Of a stretch of 60,420 nt of DNA, positions 32,001-40,067 are shown piece after piece (positions within the stretch are counted from its first letter, which is position 1; every line of letters starts with the position of its first letter). The position numbers and the translations under genes are program-made. The notes beneath the pieces are model-generated. The model made no database searches. It saw nothing but the letters and a program-made list of their open reading frames with translations, and was not told the DNA's origin. The DNA lies in IMG/VR virus record IMGVR_UViG_3300027762_000011, positions 1 through 60,420 of that record; one strand, given 5' to 3'. The stretch comes from a virus.

Positions 32001-34129
32001 GTACCTTGAGTACCCTGATCACCTTGAGTACCCTGAAGTCCTTGAGTTCCTTGTCTACCTTGTAAACCTTGGGTTCCTTGAGTTCCTTGAGTTCCTTGAG
32101 AACCTTGAGTTCCTTGCTTTCCCTGAGTTCCCTGAGATCCTTGTCTTCCCTGAGTTCCCTGAGTTCCTTGAGTTCCTTGAGAACCTTGAACACCTTGCTC
32201 CCCCTGAGTGCCCTGAGTTCCTTGAGCACCCTGATCACCCTGAGTACCCTGAGTACCTTGGTCACCTTGAGTTCCTTGGATTCCCTGAGTACCTTGGTCA
32301 CCTTGAAGACCCTGGGTTCCTTGTGTGCCCTGATCACCTTGTGTACCCTGATCACCTTGAGTACCTTGAGTGCCCTGATCACCTTGAGTACCTTGAGTAC
32401 CTTGTGTACCCTGAGTACCTTGAGAACCTTGAGAACCTTGAATTCCTTGATCACCCTGAAGACCCTGGGTTCCTTGTGTGCCCTGATCACCTTGTGTTCC
32501 CTGAACACCTTGGTCACCTTGAAGACCCTGAGTACCCTGATCACCCTGAGTACCCTGAGTACCCTGAGTACCTTGATAACCTTGGGTTCCTTGAGTGCCT
32601 TGGGTTCCTTGAGTACCCTGATCACCTTGAGTACCTTGAGTACCCTGATCACCTTGAGTACCTTGAGTACCCTGATCACCTTGAGTACCCTGGGTTCCTT
32701 GAGTTCCCTGATCACCTTGAGTTCCCTGAGTTCCCTGAGTACCTTGAAGACCTTGAGTTCCTTGAGTTCCCTGCCTACCTTGAGTACCTTGAGTACCTTG
32801 AGTACCCTGATCACCTTGAGTACCTTGAGTACCCTGATCACCTTGAGTACCTTGAGTACCCTGATCACCTTGGGTACCCTGATAACCTTGAGTACCTTGA
32901 GTACCTTGAGTACCTTGTGTGCCCTGATCACCTTGAGTACCTTGAGTGCCCTGATCACCTTGAGTACCTTGAGTGCCCTGATCACCTTGAGTACCTTGAG
33001 TGCCCTGATCACCTTGAGTACCTTGAGTTCCCTGATCTCCCTGAGTACCCTGATCACCTTGAAGACCTTGGGTACCTTGAATACCCTGATCACCTTGAGT
33101 ACCTTGAGTACCCTGATCACCTTGAGTACCTTGAGTACCCTGATCACCTTGAGTACCTTGAGTACCCTGATCACCTTGAGTTCCCTGAAGACCTTGAGTA
33201 CCTTGAATACCTTGATCACCCTGTAAACCTTGAGTGCCTTGTAAACCCTGAGTGCCTTGATATCCCTGAGTACCCTGAGTACCCTGAGTACCTTGATCAC
33301 CTTGAGTACCCTGAGTACCTTGAGTACCCTGAGTACCTTGATCACCCTGAGTACCTTGAGTACCCTGATCACCCTGAACTCCTTGAGTACCCTGATCACC
33401 CTGAGTACCCTGATCACCTTGAATACCCTGAAGTCCTTGAGTGCCTTGAATACCTTGATCACCCTGCAGTCCTTGAGTACCTTGATAACCTTGGGTTCCT
33501 TGAGTTCCCTGAGTACCTTGGTCTCCTTGAGTACCTTGAGTTCCTTGATAACCTTGTGTTCCTTGAGTACCTTGGGTTCCTTGGGTTCCTTGTGTACCTT
33601 GATCACCTTGGGTACCTTGATCACCTTGAGTACCCTGATCGCCCTGAAGACCTTGAGTTCCTTGGAAGTTACTTAATGCACCCTGATTACCTTGAAGACC
33701 TTGAGTACCCTGATCACCTTGAGTACCTTGAGTTCCTTGAAAGTTACTAAGAGATCCCTGAGTTCCCTGAAAGTTGCTTAATGCACCTTGTATTCCTTGA
33801 TCACCTTGAGTTCCCTGAAGACCTTGAGTACCTTGATTGCTAAGACCTTGAAGACCTTGAATACCTACAGAACCTTGAGCAGAGGCATATAAAAGATCAT
33901 TCCAGTATGTTTCTCCATCGCCAAATTTAAATCTACGAGTATCAGATTCAATTCCAATAACACCTTTTTTTAAAAGAGGATTTTCAAGAGTCCATTCTTC
34001 TGCAGTTTTTACAACCTGTCCAATTGAACTATCAGTTTTTATGTCACCATAAACTGTAATGCCAGCATAAAATGTGGCATGATCATTATAAAACTGCTGT
34101 AAACTTGAATAATTAGTATTCCCCGACAT
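26069..34129 (-). CDS. giant collagen-like fibre/adhesin, 2686 aa
   Basis: The N-terminus (about residues 30-90) has an Mtd-N-like module (IGIESDTRRFKFGDGETYWNDL). Residues from about 92 to 910 are Gly-X-Gln collagen-like triplets. A parallel beta-helix / pectate-lyase-like region begins near 980 (IYVSQNGDD..., SLS-type turns). Residues 1100-2400 contain duplicated modules: DYIA-EAVGFLTS pairs, two copies of RRDIGY-DA...NGLVGEE-ES, and several VGKSTL-H-Y---G units. The C-terminus ends in a hydrophobic segment. It is probably the longest fibre of the particle, combining a rod with an enzymatic or binding domain. The catalytic residues of pectate lyases are not evident. Confidence 0.75.
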   Translation of the reverse strand: MSGNTNYSSLQQFYNDHATFYAGITVYGDIKTDSSIGQVVKTAEEWTLENPLLKKGVIGIESDTRRFKFGDGETYWNDLLYASAQGSVGIQGLQGLSNQGTQGLQGTQGDQGIQGALSNFQGTQGSLSNFQGTQGTQGDQGTQGLQGNQGALSNFQGTQGLQGDQGTQGDQGTQGDQGTQGTQGTQGTQGTQGYQGTQGTQGDQGTQGTQGTQGYQGTQGLQGDQGIQGTQGLQGIQGDQGTQGDQGTQGVQGDQGTQGTQGDQGTQGTQGTQGTQGDQGTQGTQGTQGYQGTQGLQGTQGLQGDQGIQGTQGLQGTQGDQGTQGTQGDQGTQGTQGDQGTQGTQGDQGIQGTQGLQGDQGTQGDQGTQGTQGDQGTQGTQGDQGTQGTQGDQGTQGTQGDQGTQGTQGTQGTQGYQGTQGDQGTQGTQGDQGTQGTQGDQGTQGTQGTQGRQGTQGTQGLQGTQGTQGTQGDQGTQGTQGTQGDQGTQGTQGDQGTQGTQGDQGTQGTQGTQGTQGYQGTQGTQGTQGDQGTQGLQGDQGVQGTQGDQGTQGTQGLQGDQGIQGSQGSQGTQGTQGTQGTQGDQGTQGTQGDQGTQGDQGTQGTQGLQGDQGTQGIQGTQGDQGTQGTQGDQGAQGTQGTQGEQGVQGSQGTQGTQGTQGRQGSQGTQGKQGTQGSQGTQGTQGTQGLQGRQGTQGLQGTQGDQGTQGTQGDQGVQGTQGDQGTQGTQGDQGTQGTQGDQGAQGTQGDQGTQGVQGLQGDQGTQGSQGTQGSQGTQGKQGTQGNQSTQGTQGTQGRQGTQGTQGTQGTQGRQGTQGTQGTQGRQGTQGSQGTQGTQGRQGTQGTQGDQGTQGEQGTQGSQGNQGTQGTQGDQGVQGTQGDQGTQGTQGNQGAQGLQGLQGLQGLQGSAIFDVVDDNTTNLTRYVSFIEDPTITPLSTVFASSEKLSYIPGTGSIGINTNVITDNLTVRGTARATEFYGGGVNLVGIVTQLVPGIGIDLTATQDPGKGVVKIDAYRPIGKTIYVSQNGDDNNTGLSENYPKRTIKSAASVALTGDTIKVFPGVYVEENPIILAKTVSVEGTELRNCVVTPKFPDRDLFYVNNGCHVTDVSFIGQNSTNGAAIIALQPLLGVTTDRFFDAARMIRFNLDYIAKESVGFLTSGFSGFAGNHREQDAAKLIDSNLDYIAAEAVGFLTSPSGYNFTLGISSYINCKEDVVSIMQAVSYDLKANSNRKSIGAGYSYFNTSGGLIHITGVGVSQATVAALDYAAGIATHVINNLTPPISYQGVGNSVTQIKNLSVIAVEGGCVGVGTTVRQLVGIVTNMIGAGTTSNAPQIRFGVTLESNDCADDIKDIWKCIIHDITRGGNSRCVDAGKAYYDDNWNLKTGILKNPGEVNQTISTLDYSFNVARAVINNCSWGGYPVGLGTVVTNAIYDGITGITTVTAVNHGLTRNDPVKVQGLTYSCDSGSAGFPVGVVTASYDRLTGISTIETSTSLKIISGDRVKIENLIFECDSGGGPSTASYPSGNLGYEFTVQDVLDSKTFVVNVGKSTLDHSYQYGGNISKLYTPVFGISTASYDRISGITTITAVGLGTTTGAHLYIEPGKKVKIENLVWECNSGGGPSTAYYPSGNLGYEFKVIATADNRYIDAANLIQKNRIEIIDKSLAAIAIGHSDFYFPNDVQTTRFSRFKDSYRLIQQNRTEIVDSSWNATVVAYPGISTTQTKCKRDIGYFIDAVSIDIFTGGNSYSIEFVKQYFNNGAPISNGLVGEETESVYAFNQARNLMKQAITNQLTVKDLTITADPATGINTSPSSCANVQNTLDTLTSIITSVVSAGSLSSLNTIRINSGIFVTGENKCRRDIGYIVDALIKDIKYGTNKYIREAIRAYFNKNGDPISNGLVGEEAESITAFNAVRDYAKKAITNQLNVKDLSIIADPVTGFNTDPSSCADVQSNIDNLIAILTSVVSDGNLNSYPALYTSNKVVLNVGSSTLDHDYVTGGSLTANYTTTTYPDGTFNYIFPVKSVVGPNTFEFVAGKTVLPHTYVSGGTIQKYTNFQNSVTQVKDLSIQIDPETGYNNVINSCVDVTSAMKSCVGVVTSVVGFGSTSFSYVGFNTTYPGNRGKGFETLTGITSAVYEETSGKTTLIAPGLQVKVGDRIEIRDLVFSCSSGGPTTQQKFPSGYYGYEFYVSKINPDDSFDVYTGVSTIPHTYVSGGYVIDRTINVTEAKYDNSTGITTIVSPGSSVRKGDFVTLRNLEFACLSGAGTTTLFPSGNRGYDFEVLSVSDSGDTFVVNVGKSTIPHYYITGGVVLPPYSRGVGPITQGPYIRNATNFIGDSIGMKVDGFNAEPGDQDDIGVTGTMSVDSYTQYNQGGIGVSITNGAYSQLVSIFTICDDIGIFTKSGGQCDITNSNASFGNYGLVSDGVGDNTSKSIYRYTGEVVTDAEIETSIITVSGVGDYRPYDGQAIYFDRLYYFVDTIKILDGGSGYSQSNPPVITFDFPSGPNGIRAEGSPNIENGKIVSIDVISSGTQYEDPPNIQITGGGGSGASAAPVMYPIYYGIESASLPENGISTIILTQNLNNNIGTGTTVYFSRISLQIATSISLEWVGAGTNIFTAKPALGGVSIQANEVDKRNGGQVVYTSTNQAGNFQIGDDVVINQLTGTITGRAFSQSLLNTVTPLIIALGK
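31390..33870 (-). repeat. about 2.5 kb of degenerate 9-bp collagen-coding repeats
   Basis: The same Gly-X-Gln coding pattern as at 21390-24390, with gatcacc (GDQ) and gtacc (GTQ) words predominating. The two arrays share long words and are likely related by recombination. Confidence 0.85.
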
Positions 34130-34130
34130 T

Positions 34131-34679
34131 TTAGAAAATACCCGTAAATGTATTGGTTAAAACATCAGTACCAACATAGGTACCTTCAAAACAAATTCCA
34201 CCAAAAGTCATTGGTAATGGTGGTAGATTTCCAAGAAGAGCGTCAACAGAGGCTTCGGTTGCTTTTAATAAAATTCTACCTGCACTTGCCTTTATATTAA
34301 TATCTTTACCTGCACTTAGTTCTAAATTTTCATCTGCATCTAATATTATATTTTTTCCTCTTATTCTAACTTCTCCATTTTTTTCAGCAGTTATCCAAAC
34401 ATCTCCATTTTTTCCGGTTATAACTATATCAACACCAGTAGATTTGTTCTTTTGTCCAGCAATGATTTCAAGAGATCCGTCAGAATAAATTTTAGATAAA
34501 CCGCCAGCACTTAATCCACTTAAACATATTTCATTTTTATCAGTTACACCATAAAAATTATAAACATCAACTCCATCAAAACCCATTTGTGGGTTACAAA
34601 TATCATATCTAAAATTAGGCCCAAAGGTGCTTATACTTCTTTTTTGCCAATTTTGTTTTTTGAAAGATCTTTGAGCCAT
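34131..34679 (-). CDS. baseplate central spike, gp5 C-terminal-like
   Basis: 182 aa. The middle (residues 70-150) is a run of short V-x-[GA]-x-[ND]-x-x-[IVL] strands, like the triple-stranded beta-helix needle of T4 gp5 and VgrG proteins. It lies immediately downstream of the gp5 OB-domain gene. T4 gp5 carries the needle on the same chain; here it appears as a separate gene. No PAAR-type tip domain is evident, apart from the Gly/Pro-rich C-terminus that may fold as a cap. Confidence 0.65.
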   Translation of the reverse strand: MAQRSFKKQNWQKRSISTFGPNFRYDICNPQMGFDGVDVYNFYGVTDKNEICLSGLSAGGLSKIYSDGSLEIIAGQKNKSTGVDIVITGKNGDVWITAEKNGEVRIRGKNIILDADENLELSAGKDINIKASAGRILLKATEASVDALLGNLPPLPMTFGGICFEGTYVGTDVLTNTFTGIF

Positions 34680-34680
34680 A

Positions 34681-36780
34681 TTAATTAATACAATCTATCT
34701 GCGTAACAGGATTTATTATAAATTTACCTGTCTCATCAACTTGACTTGGGACAACCTCTAACTTTGGACTCAGAACAGCACCAAATCCAGTTTCACTAAT
34801 TATAGTTATTTCTGGAATATCATCAACTGTAATAATTTTTTGAACATTTCTACTTGTTCCTATTCCAGTTTCAGGAGGTTGAATCGGAGTAACATTAGTT
34901 ATTGGATCAACTACTGTTATAATATTTATTGGAGTAACTTTAGTAATCTCACCACCAATAACTTCCAATTTATACTCATTTTCGTATTGATCAATCGCGT
35001 AATCACCAGGAGAATAATCTTCTCCAGGATCAATGATGTCTACATCATCGACATAATATGGTTCTGTTTCTCCTATTGGATAATTCTCTCCTTCTGAAAC
35101 CATATAAATTGATTCAAGTTCACCATCATCATTGATGATTGCTCTGGCAACAGCACCATATCCTTGATCACAATCATCTGATATTTCTATAAAAGGAGGA
35201 AAATCATATTTTTTTCCCTTCTTGGTTACTTTAACACCTATAACACTTCCAGTTTTATTTTTTCCTTTTCCAACTATGTCTCCCATGATTGGAACTGCCT
35301 CTGCACCTTTACCCCTACTACCAAATATTTTAACTTTTGGTGGACTGCAAGAAAGTGGTTCTCCAGTATAGCATTTAAATGAAGGTGATTTAGCAGAAGA
35401 AGAAAAGTTATCAAATGCAGATGCTATTTCCTTTGCCACAGTTTCTGCATCTTTTTTCTTATTACCGAATGCTGCGATTAAATCATCAGCGTTTACACTT
35501 TTCATGATTTCTTTAAAATTTGGTCCAGGAGCATCTTTAGATCCTCTACCAATTAACCATTCATTTGCCTTAACTGAAAAATCTCTAACAAGGGGACTAT
35601 TATTAATTTTACTAACATTCGCAACAATTCCAGAAATTGATTCAACACTATTACGAAGAAAAGTCGCTGGATCAAATCCACCAACTAAAGATAAAACTTT
35701 TTGAGCACCATCAAGAACTCCACTCAAACCAGAATCAATTTTTTTAATAATATGATTTATTAAAGATCCGCTAAATTGATTGACTGCACAACCCCTAAAT
35801 TTTTTTGAATTTTTAGCAGTAGATTTTAATAAACTTGAAATTACAGATCCTAAAGAGTTAATTATATTATTTGCTAAAGATGGTAAAAGTTGTTGAATAT
35901 TATTAATAGGTCCAACCATGGCATTTTGTGCAGCAACTCCAGCCAAGTGTGCAACATTATGCTGTTTTGTTACAGCAAAAACTAAAGAATATACGAGTTG
36001 ATATAATGCTTTTAAACCTGCATTAATTACTGGTGCTAAGGCGTAATAAATTTTGGAAATCATACTTCCAACAAGACCAGTTGTAACAGATTGAATTTTA
36101 TCAGTTACAATATTGACTAATGAAGATAATTTAGATAATCCATTACTAACTGCATTTAAAAAATTAGTTACTTCAGCACCAATCTTATCAATTGTTTTTG
36201 AAGTATTTTCTGTTGGTCCAACTATAATATCTCCAATTCCAGTAAAATATGTTCTCTCATCCTTTCCTAAACTTTTTGCTAATGGTTTAGGGACATGCCT
36301 AGGAGATTTTTGGGAATTTGCATTTTGTTCGTTAGTTTGATCTTTTACTACATTTTTTCCATCATTCTTAATTTTATTTGTATAACCAGTAAAAGGAACA
36401 AATGGATTCTTATAATCTTTTACTGAAACCTTAGAAGTTCTCCCAAATGCACCCATAATTACGGGAAGTTGTGCATTATCACCATCTAAGAAAAATCCAA
36501 ATACAGTGTCACCAGGAGAAAGTTTTACATCAACTGCATAATTTCCTGCTCCAGTTCCAGAAGTTGGAGGTAAAAGAACCTGTGCCCAAGGTAAATCTTT
36601 ATCTGGAAGATCAACAAGACTTGGTGGGTGATATCCCATTATACGAACTTTATACCTATTTCCCCAACCACCACCATTGATTTGGGTACTATGAGATTTT
36701 TCTGGAGAAATTTGCCCTATCCACCAACGAAAACCATCTCTCCCAACAAAATTACTTTTTATTAGAGATTCGTCTTGCAT
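34681..36780 (-). CDS. 5: baseplate hub protein with gp5 OB-fold domain
   Basis: 699 aa. The N-terminal 115 residues match the gp5 OB domain: GFRWWIGQI, then RVRIMGYHP, a proline-rich LPWAQVLLPP stretch, and GDTVFGFFLDGD-type strands. No lysozyme residues follow, in contrast to T4 gp5, so cell-wall cutting must be done elsewhere (see the 653-aa protein). The middle (about 180-400) is helical with hydrophobic segments and the C-terminus is acidic and beta-rich. It sits just before the spike and right after the 27-like hub gene, as in T4. Confidence 0.75.
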   Translation of the reverse strand: MQDESLIKSNFVGRDGFRWWIGQISPEKSHSTQINGGGWGNRYKVRIMGYHPPSLVDLPDKDLPWAQVLLPPTSGTGAGNYAVDVKLSPGDTVFGFFLDGDNAQLPVIMGAFGRTSKVSVKDYKNPFVPFTGYTNKIKNDGKNVVKDQTNEQNANSQKSPRHVPKPLAKSLGKDERTYFTGIGDIIVGPTENTSKTIDKIGAEVTNFLNAVSNGLSKLSSLVNIVTDKIQSVTTGLVGSMISKIYYALAPVINAGLKALYQLVYSLVFAVTKQHNVAHLAGVAAQNAMVGPINNIQQLLPSLANNIINSLGSVISSLLKSTAKNSKKFRGCAVNQFSGSLINHIIKKIDSGLSGVLDGAQKVLSLVGGFDPATFLRNSVESISGIVANVSKINNSPLVRDFSVKANEWLIGRGSKDAPGPNFKEIMKSVNADDLIAAFGNKKKDAETVAKEIASAFDNFSSSAKSPSFKCYTGEPLSCSPPKVKIFGSRGKGAEAVPIMGDIVGKGKNKTGSVIGVKVTKKGKKYDFPPFIEISDDCDQGYGAVARAIINDDGELESIYMVSEGENYPIGETEPYYVDDVDIIDPGEDYSPGDYAIDQYENEYKLEVIGGEITKVTPINIITVVDPITNVTPIQPPETGIGTSRNVQKIITVDDIPEITIISETGFGAVLSPKLEVVPSQVDETGKFIINPVTQIDCIN

Positions 36781-36785
36781 AGTTT

Positions 36786-38105
36786 TTACTCTTTATTATT
36801 TGTTCCGTGTCTTCCAAAAGTATCTCTAACCAATTGCATAGAAGTATATGATCCCTCAGTATCAAAATGATGACAAAGTTCTTTTATCATATATAGTCCA
36901 CTTTGATCATCGTCAAATTCCTTATCGTTTGATGATATTTTAGGAAATTCGCACGTAATAATATCACCTGCACGTAAATTAGTATTTGATGGTATTGTTA
37001 TGCTTAAAGTTTGAGTAAATAAAATATTGTATCTCATAATTGATTGAGATTGATATTTCAAAGGATCTGAATTCATATCAGTTGAAACATCTTTTTCAAT
37101 AGTTCCAATATCAAGAACTTGTGTTATAATCCTTGTTGGAATATCTCCCAAATCAACATTTGAAGAATTTGATATTTTTGGAATCTTCAGATCGTCTCCT
37201 AAATTTTTTACTTTACTTGAATAATCACTTAATTTAAAAACTCCTTTATCAGGTCTAGTAAATTCAAATGTAAGTGGATTGTAAAAAATTCTCATACTAG
37301 AATACGTTCCCAATCTTAATTTTTCTAGAAGATTTTGATTTCTAATTGTTTTATATTTTAAAATATTAAAATCATTATCTCGGTCAATACTAGATTTATT
37401 GACCTCAGTAAAAGTATATGTTGCCTTAGATTTTTCCATAATCAATTTATCAATAGATCTAAATTGAAATCCATCTTTTGATTGAAAAAATACAAATCCA
37501 GCAGTAGAATCTCCAGAAAGATCGGGAACTGCCTTTGATGCTAACCAGACTAAAACAGTAAAAGGTTTTCTAAGATTACCAATAAAACCATATTTGTTTG
37601 AAGTTTTATCAATTTTTCCAATCTTGTCAGTTTTTAAATAATCTTTTAAAATTGACCTAACGGAATTTTCTATAGATGAATTAGTTGAATATTTTTTAGG
37701 AATCCTCGTTGATTCATTAGTTATTGCTTCTTTTGAAACTAAATTAAGAACAAAACTTTCTCTTTGAGTTTCACTAACTAAATTAGAAATACTGGAAACG
37801 TATAACGAATCCTTACTATTTGTTGCGAAATCAAGTCCGGGATTTGTTGAAGAATTTCCTGCAATTTTTATGGCAACCTTTTCACCACCTCTTAAAGGCA
37901 ATCCATTGTAGATTGATTGCAGTTTTCCGTTATCTCCAGGAACACTATTCCCAGTGTTTACAACAATAACTTTAGCAGTAATTGTTGGGGAAAAAATATC
38001 TTCATAATAATCAAATGAAACTACACCTTGTTTAATATCAACTGTTTTAGATTGATCATTTGATTCTATAAAAAATTGTTCATATATAGATTTTTTTACT
38101 GACAT
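36786..38105 (-). CDS. 27: baseplate hub protein, gp27-like
   Basis: 439 aa. The N-terminus (VSFDYYEDIFSPTITAKVIV) and the two beta-barrel layout match the gp27/gpD hub family, which forms the trimeric ring joining the tail tube to the gp5 spike. Its position directly before the gp5-like gene agrees with T4 order. The overall length is like T4 gp27 (391 aa), with an insertion of about 50. The assignment rests on context and general pattern rather than a sharp motif. Confidence 0.65.
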   Translation of the reverse strand: MSVKKSIYEQFFIESNDQSKTVDIKQGVVSFDYYEDIFSPTITAKVIVVNTGNSVPGDNGKLQSIYNGLPLRGGEKVAIKIAGNSSTNPGLDFATNSKDSLYVSSISNLVSETQRESFVLNLVSKEAITNESTRIPKKYSTNSSIENSVRSILKDYLKTDKIGKIDKTSNKYGFIGNLRKPFTVLVWLASKAVPDLSGDSTAGFVFFQSKDGFQFRSIDKLIMEKSKATYTFTEVNKSSIDRDNDFNILKYKTIRNQNLLEKLRLGTYSSMRIFYNPLTFEFTRPDKGVFKLSDYSSKVKNLGDDLKIPKISNSSNVDLGDIPTRIITQVLDIGTIEKDVSTDMNSDPLKYQSQSIMRYNILFTQTLSITIPSNTNLRAGDIITCEFPKISSNDKEFDDDQSGLYMIKELCHHFDTEGSYTSMQLVRDTFGRHGTNNKE

Positions 38106-40066
38106 TAGGTATACGCCAAATCTAAAAGTATTTTTTTATCGATAAAACTATTTAACGAACTATCAATCCCAAAAGTTTGAGGTTGGGTAAAAACTTGTGG
38201 CGAAGAAGGCTCAGAATTCTGTTGCGGGTATATGAATGGGACAACGTAAGATGGTGCTTCCTCAGGTTGAGATATTCTATCGAAAATTGAAGGTTTAGGT
38301 TTAGGTTGAATTTGAACTGGTGTTGGTTTTGGTGTAGGACCAACCTCGCTTGGAGCAGATCCTGGAGCACCATGAGAAACCGTTACTCCACCAGATCCAA
38401 TAATTTCTGCTTCTCTACCATAACCTCCTCTCCAATAAACGGATCCAACAGCAAATGGAAATTTTACTTTAGATCCTGGTTGAGATGGGAATGTTGGTTT
38501 AGTATTTGGATTATGTTCCTGAATATCAATTCCGGGACTAGATCTTTGTGCATGAAGTTGTTGGTCACGAAGAATTTGAGATCTTAAAATACTATCATTT
38601 TTACTTGCTGGACTAATTTGACTATAATTGGTCAAATACACTGTAGATCCTCTTGCGTGCATCGCTTTTATTGCCTGAAAAGCAACTTCACGAATTCTTG
38701 CCAATCCTTCTGCACTATAATTTGGATTTTTTAAATCGATATGAAAGTGAGTTGCATATGTAGTTTCTCCAGATGCACCAGATCCACCTTGAATAAATCC
38801 TCCAGGTCCGGTTTGTGGAATTAATTGAGTTGTTCCTCTTGGTGGTGTTGGTTCTGGTCTTGATGTTGGTGGTTTTACTGGAGCAGGTAAGTTAAAAGGT
38901 GCTGGACCACCTGTTCTGATTGGGTCTCCTCTACTTGGATCTGTAAGAAATTGATTATCTCCAAGTCCTCCACGCCAAGCAGTTCCCGGAAGACGACCAT
39001 TTGGATTATTTGAAGGAGATGCTCTAAATTCTAAAGCACCACCAACAAATTTTGCAGAATTTGCCTGTAATGATGGATTTTGAATATCGCTAATAATTTT
39101 TAGTAAAGAGTCTTTACTTTGACCAGACCATTTTGCAGCATCTTCTAAGGTTTGAATTTTTCTAAATTCTTTTGGACCACCAGGTCTTTTCCATACACCT
39201 TGAAATTGAGATCTATTTACACTTTCACCAGCAGCAAGAATTTCGGTATATGTTGCTCCATATTTACCAGTTGCTTTTCGGTTTACAACTACTTGCATCA
39301 TATCAACTGTAGACTGTGATCCAGATCCCTCTGTAGAAAGTGCTGCTGCTATACGATACATTTCTGGACTATTTGATGCTGGAAGACCAGAAGGTTGAGA
39401 ATAATCAGTATTAAGTGGTGGTGCTCCTGATCCTTCAAGAGGTTCCATTAATGGAGTTGTAATTAACTTTAATGCTTCATCAAAAGACATTCCCATTCCA
39501 GAAAAAGAATCTTGTAAGTTTTTCATAGCACCTTCAACTCTATTTTGACTATCCCTAAAATCAAATGATGAAAAGTTTTGGGCATATGCACTCAAAACAT
39601 CATTAAATGCAGATAAAACTCTCCCACTATTTGGTAGAAATCTTCCCAATATTTGGGTTAATTTTAAAACTCTCGCAACCAATTCTTGTGCCATTCCAGA
39701 AATTGAAGGTAAATTATAGACTAACCACCCAGCCATAATTGTACCAGCAAAATTTAATATCCTACTCGTAAAACTTTCACCAACACTAGACAATGCTCTA
39801 GATGGAGCACTGAAAACTGAACCTATCTTAGATAATTCAATAATACCTTCTTGTTTTTTTCTTCTTACAGATTCAACTTTTCTTTTATATAATATAGAAT
39901 CTGACACAATAGCACGTTTTTTTATATTTGATCTTTCATTTATATTTTTGCCAATCTTTGCAGTATATACATTTGTTCTATTCAATCCTTCGTTAAGAGA
40001 AAAGAATCCCCTAGTTATATTTTTTACATTAATAAAAGATTTATAGATTAAATTTGATGTTGCCAT
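38105..40066 (-). CDS. tail hub protein with SleB-like cell-wall hydrolase domain
   Basis: 653 aa. Residues 100-125 form a hydrophobic segment. Residues 234-380 match the SleB/cell wall hydrolase family: ALSTEG (candidate catalytic Glu246), V-V-V-NR-, TEIL and SQFQGV words. A Pro-rich linker is followed by a HFHIDL segment (about 433) that may be a second metal-type peptidase fold. Such tail-carried hydrolases open a local hole in peptidoglycan. This would replace the lysozyme missing from the gp5-like protein. It sits in the T4 position of tape-measure/hub proteins (28/29). Its ATG directly abuts the next gene's stop. Confidence 0.7.
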   Translation of the reverse strand: MATSNLIYKSFINVKNITRGFFSLNEGLNRTNVYTAKIGKNINERSNIKKRAIVSDSILYKRKVESVRRKKQEGIIELSKIGSVFSAPSRALSSVGESFTSRILNFAGTIMAGWLVYNLPSISGMAQELVARVLKLTQILGRFLPNSGRVLSAFNDVLSAYAQNFSSFDFRDSQNRVEGAMKNLQDSFSGMGMSFDEALKLITTPLMEPLEGSGAPPLNTDYSQPSGLPASNSPEMYRIAAALSTEGSGSQSTVDMMQVVVNRKATGKYGATYTEILAAGESVNRSQFQGVWKRPGGPKEFRKIQTLEDAAKWSGQSKDSLLKIISDIQNPSLQANSAKFVGGALEFRASPSNNPNGRLPGTAWRGGLGDNQFLTDPSRGDPIRTGGPAPFNLPAPVKPPTSRPEPTPPRGTTQLIPQTGPGGFIQGGSGASGETTYATHFHIDLKNPNYSAEGLARIREVAFQAIKAMHARGSTVYLTNYSQISPASKNDSILRSQILRDQQLHAQRSSPGIDIQEHNPNTKPTFPSQPGSKVKFPFAVGSVYWRGGYGREAEIIGSGGVTVSHGAPGSAPSEVGPTPKPTPVQIQPKPKPSIFDRISQPEEAPSYVVPFIYPQQNSEPSSPQVFTQPQTFGIDSSLNSFIDKKILLDLAYT

Positions 40067-40067
40067 G

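Noticed and set aside
31390-33624. 744-residue Lys/Val/Leu-rich frame on the minus strand
   Set aside because: A shifted reading of the same repeats, with no start signal. The Gly-X-Gln frame is continuous with real fibre domains on both ends.
31372-33750. 792-residue open frame on the plus strand (Leu/Glu/Tyr-rich) opposite the collagen repeats
   Set aside because: It mirrors the 9-base repeat. The opposite-strand and shifted frames stay open because of codon periodicity, and the same happens at 21609-23540.
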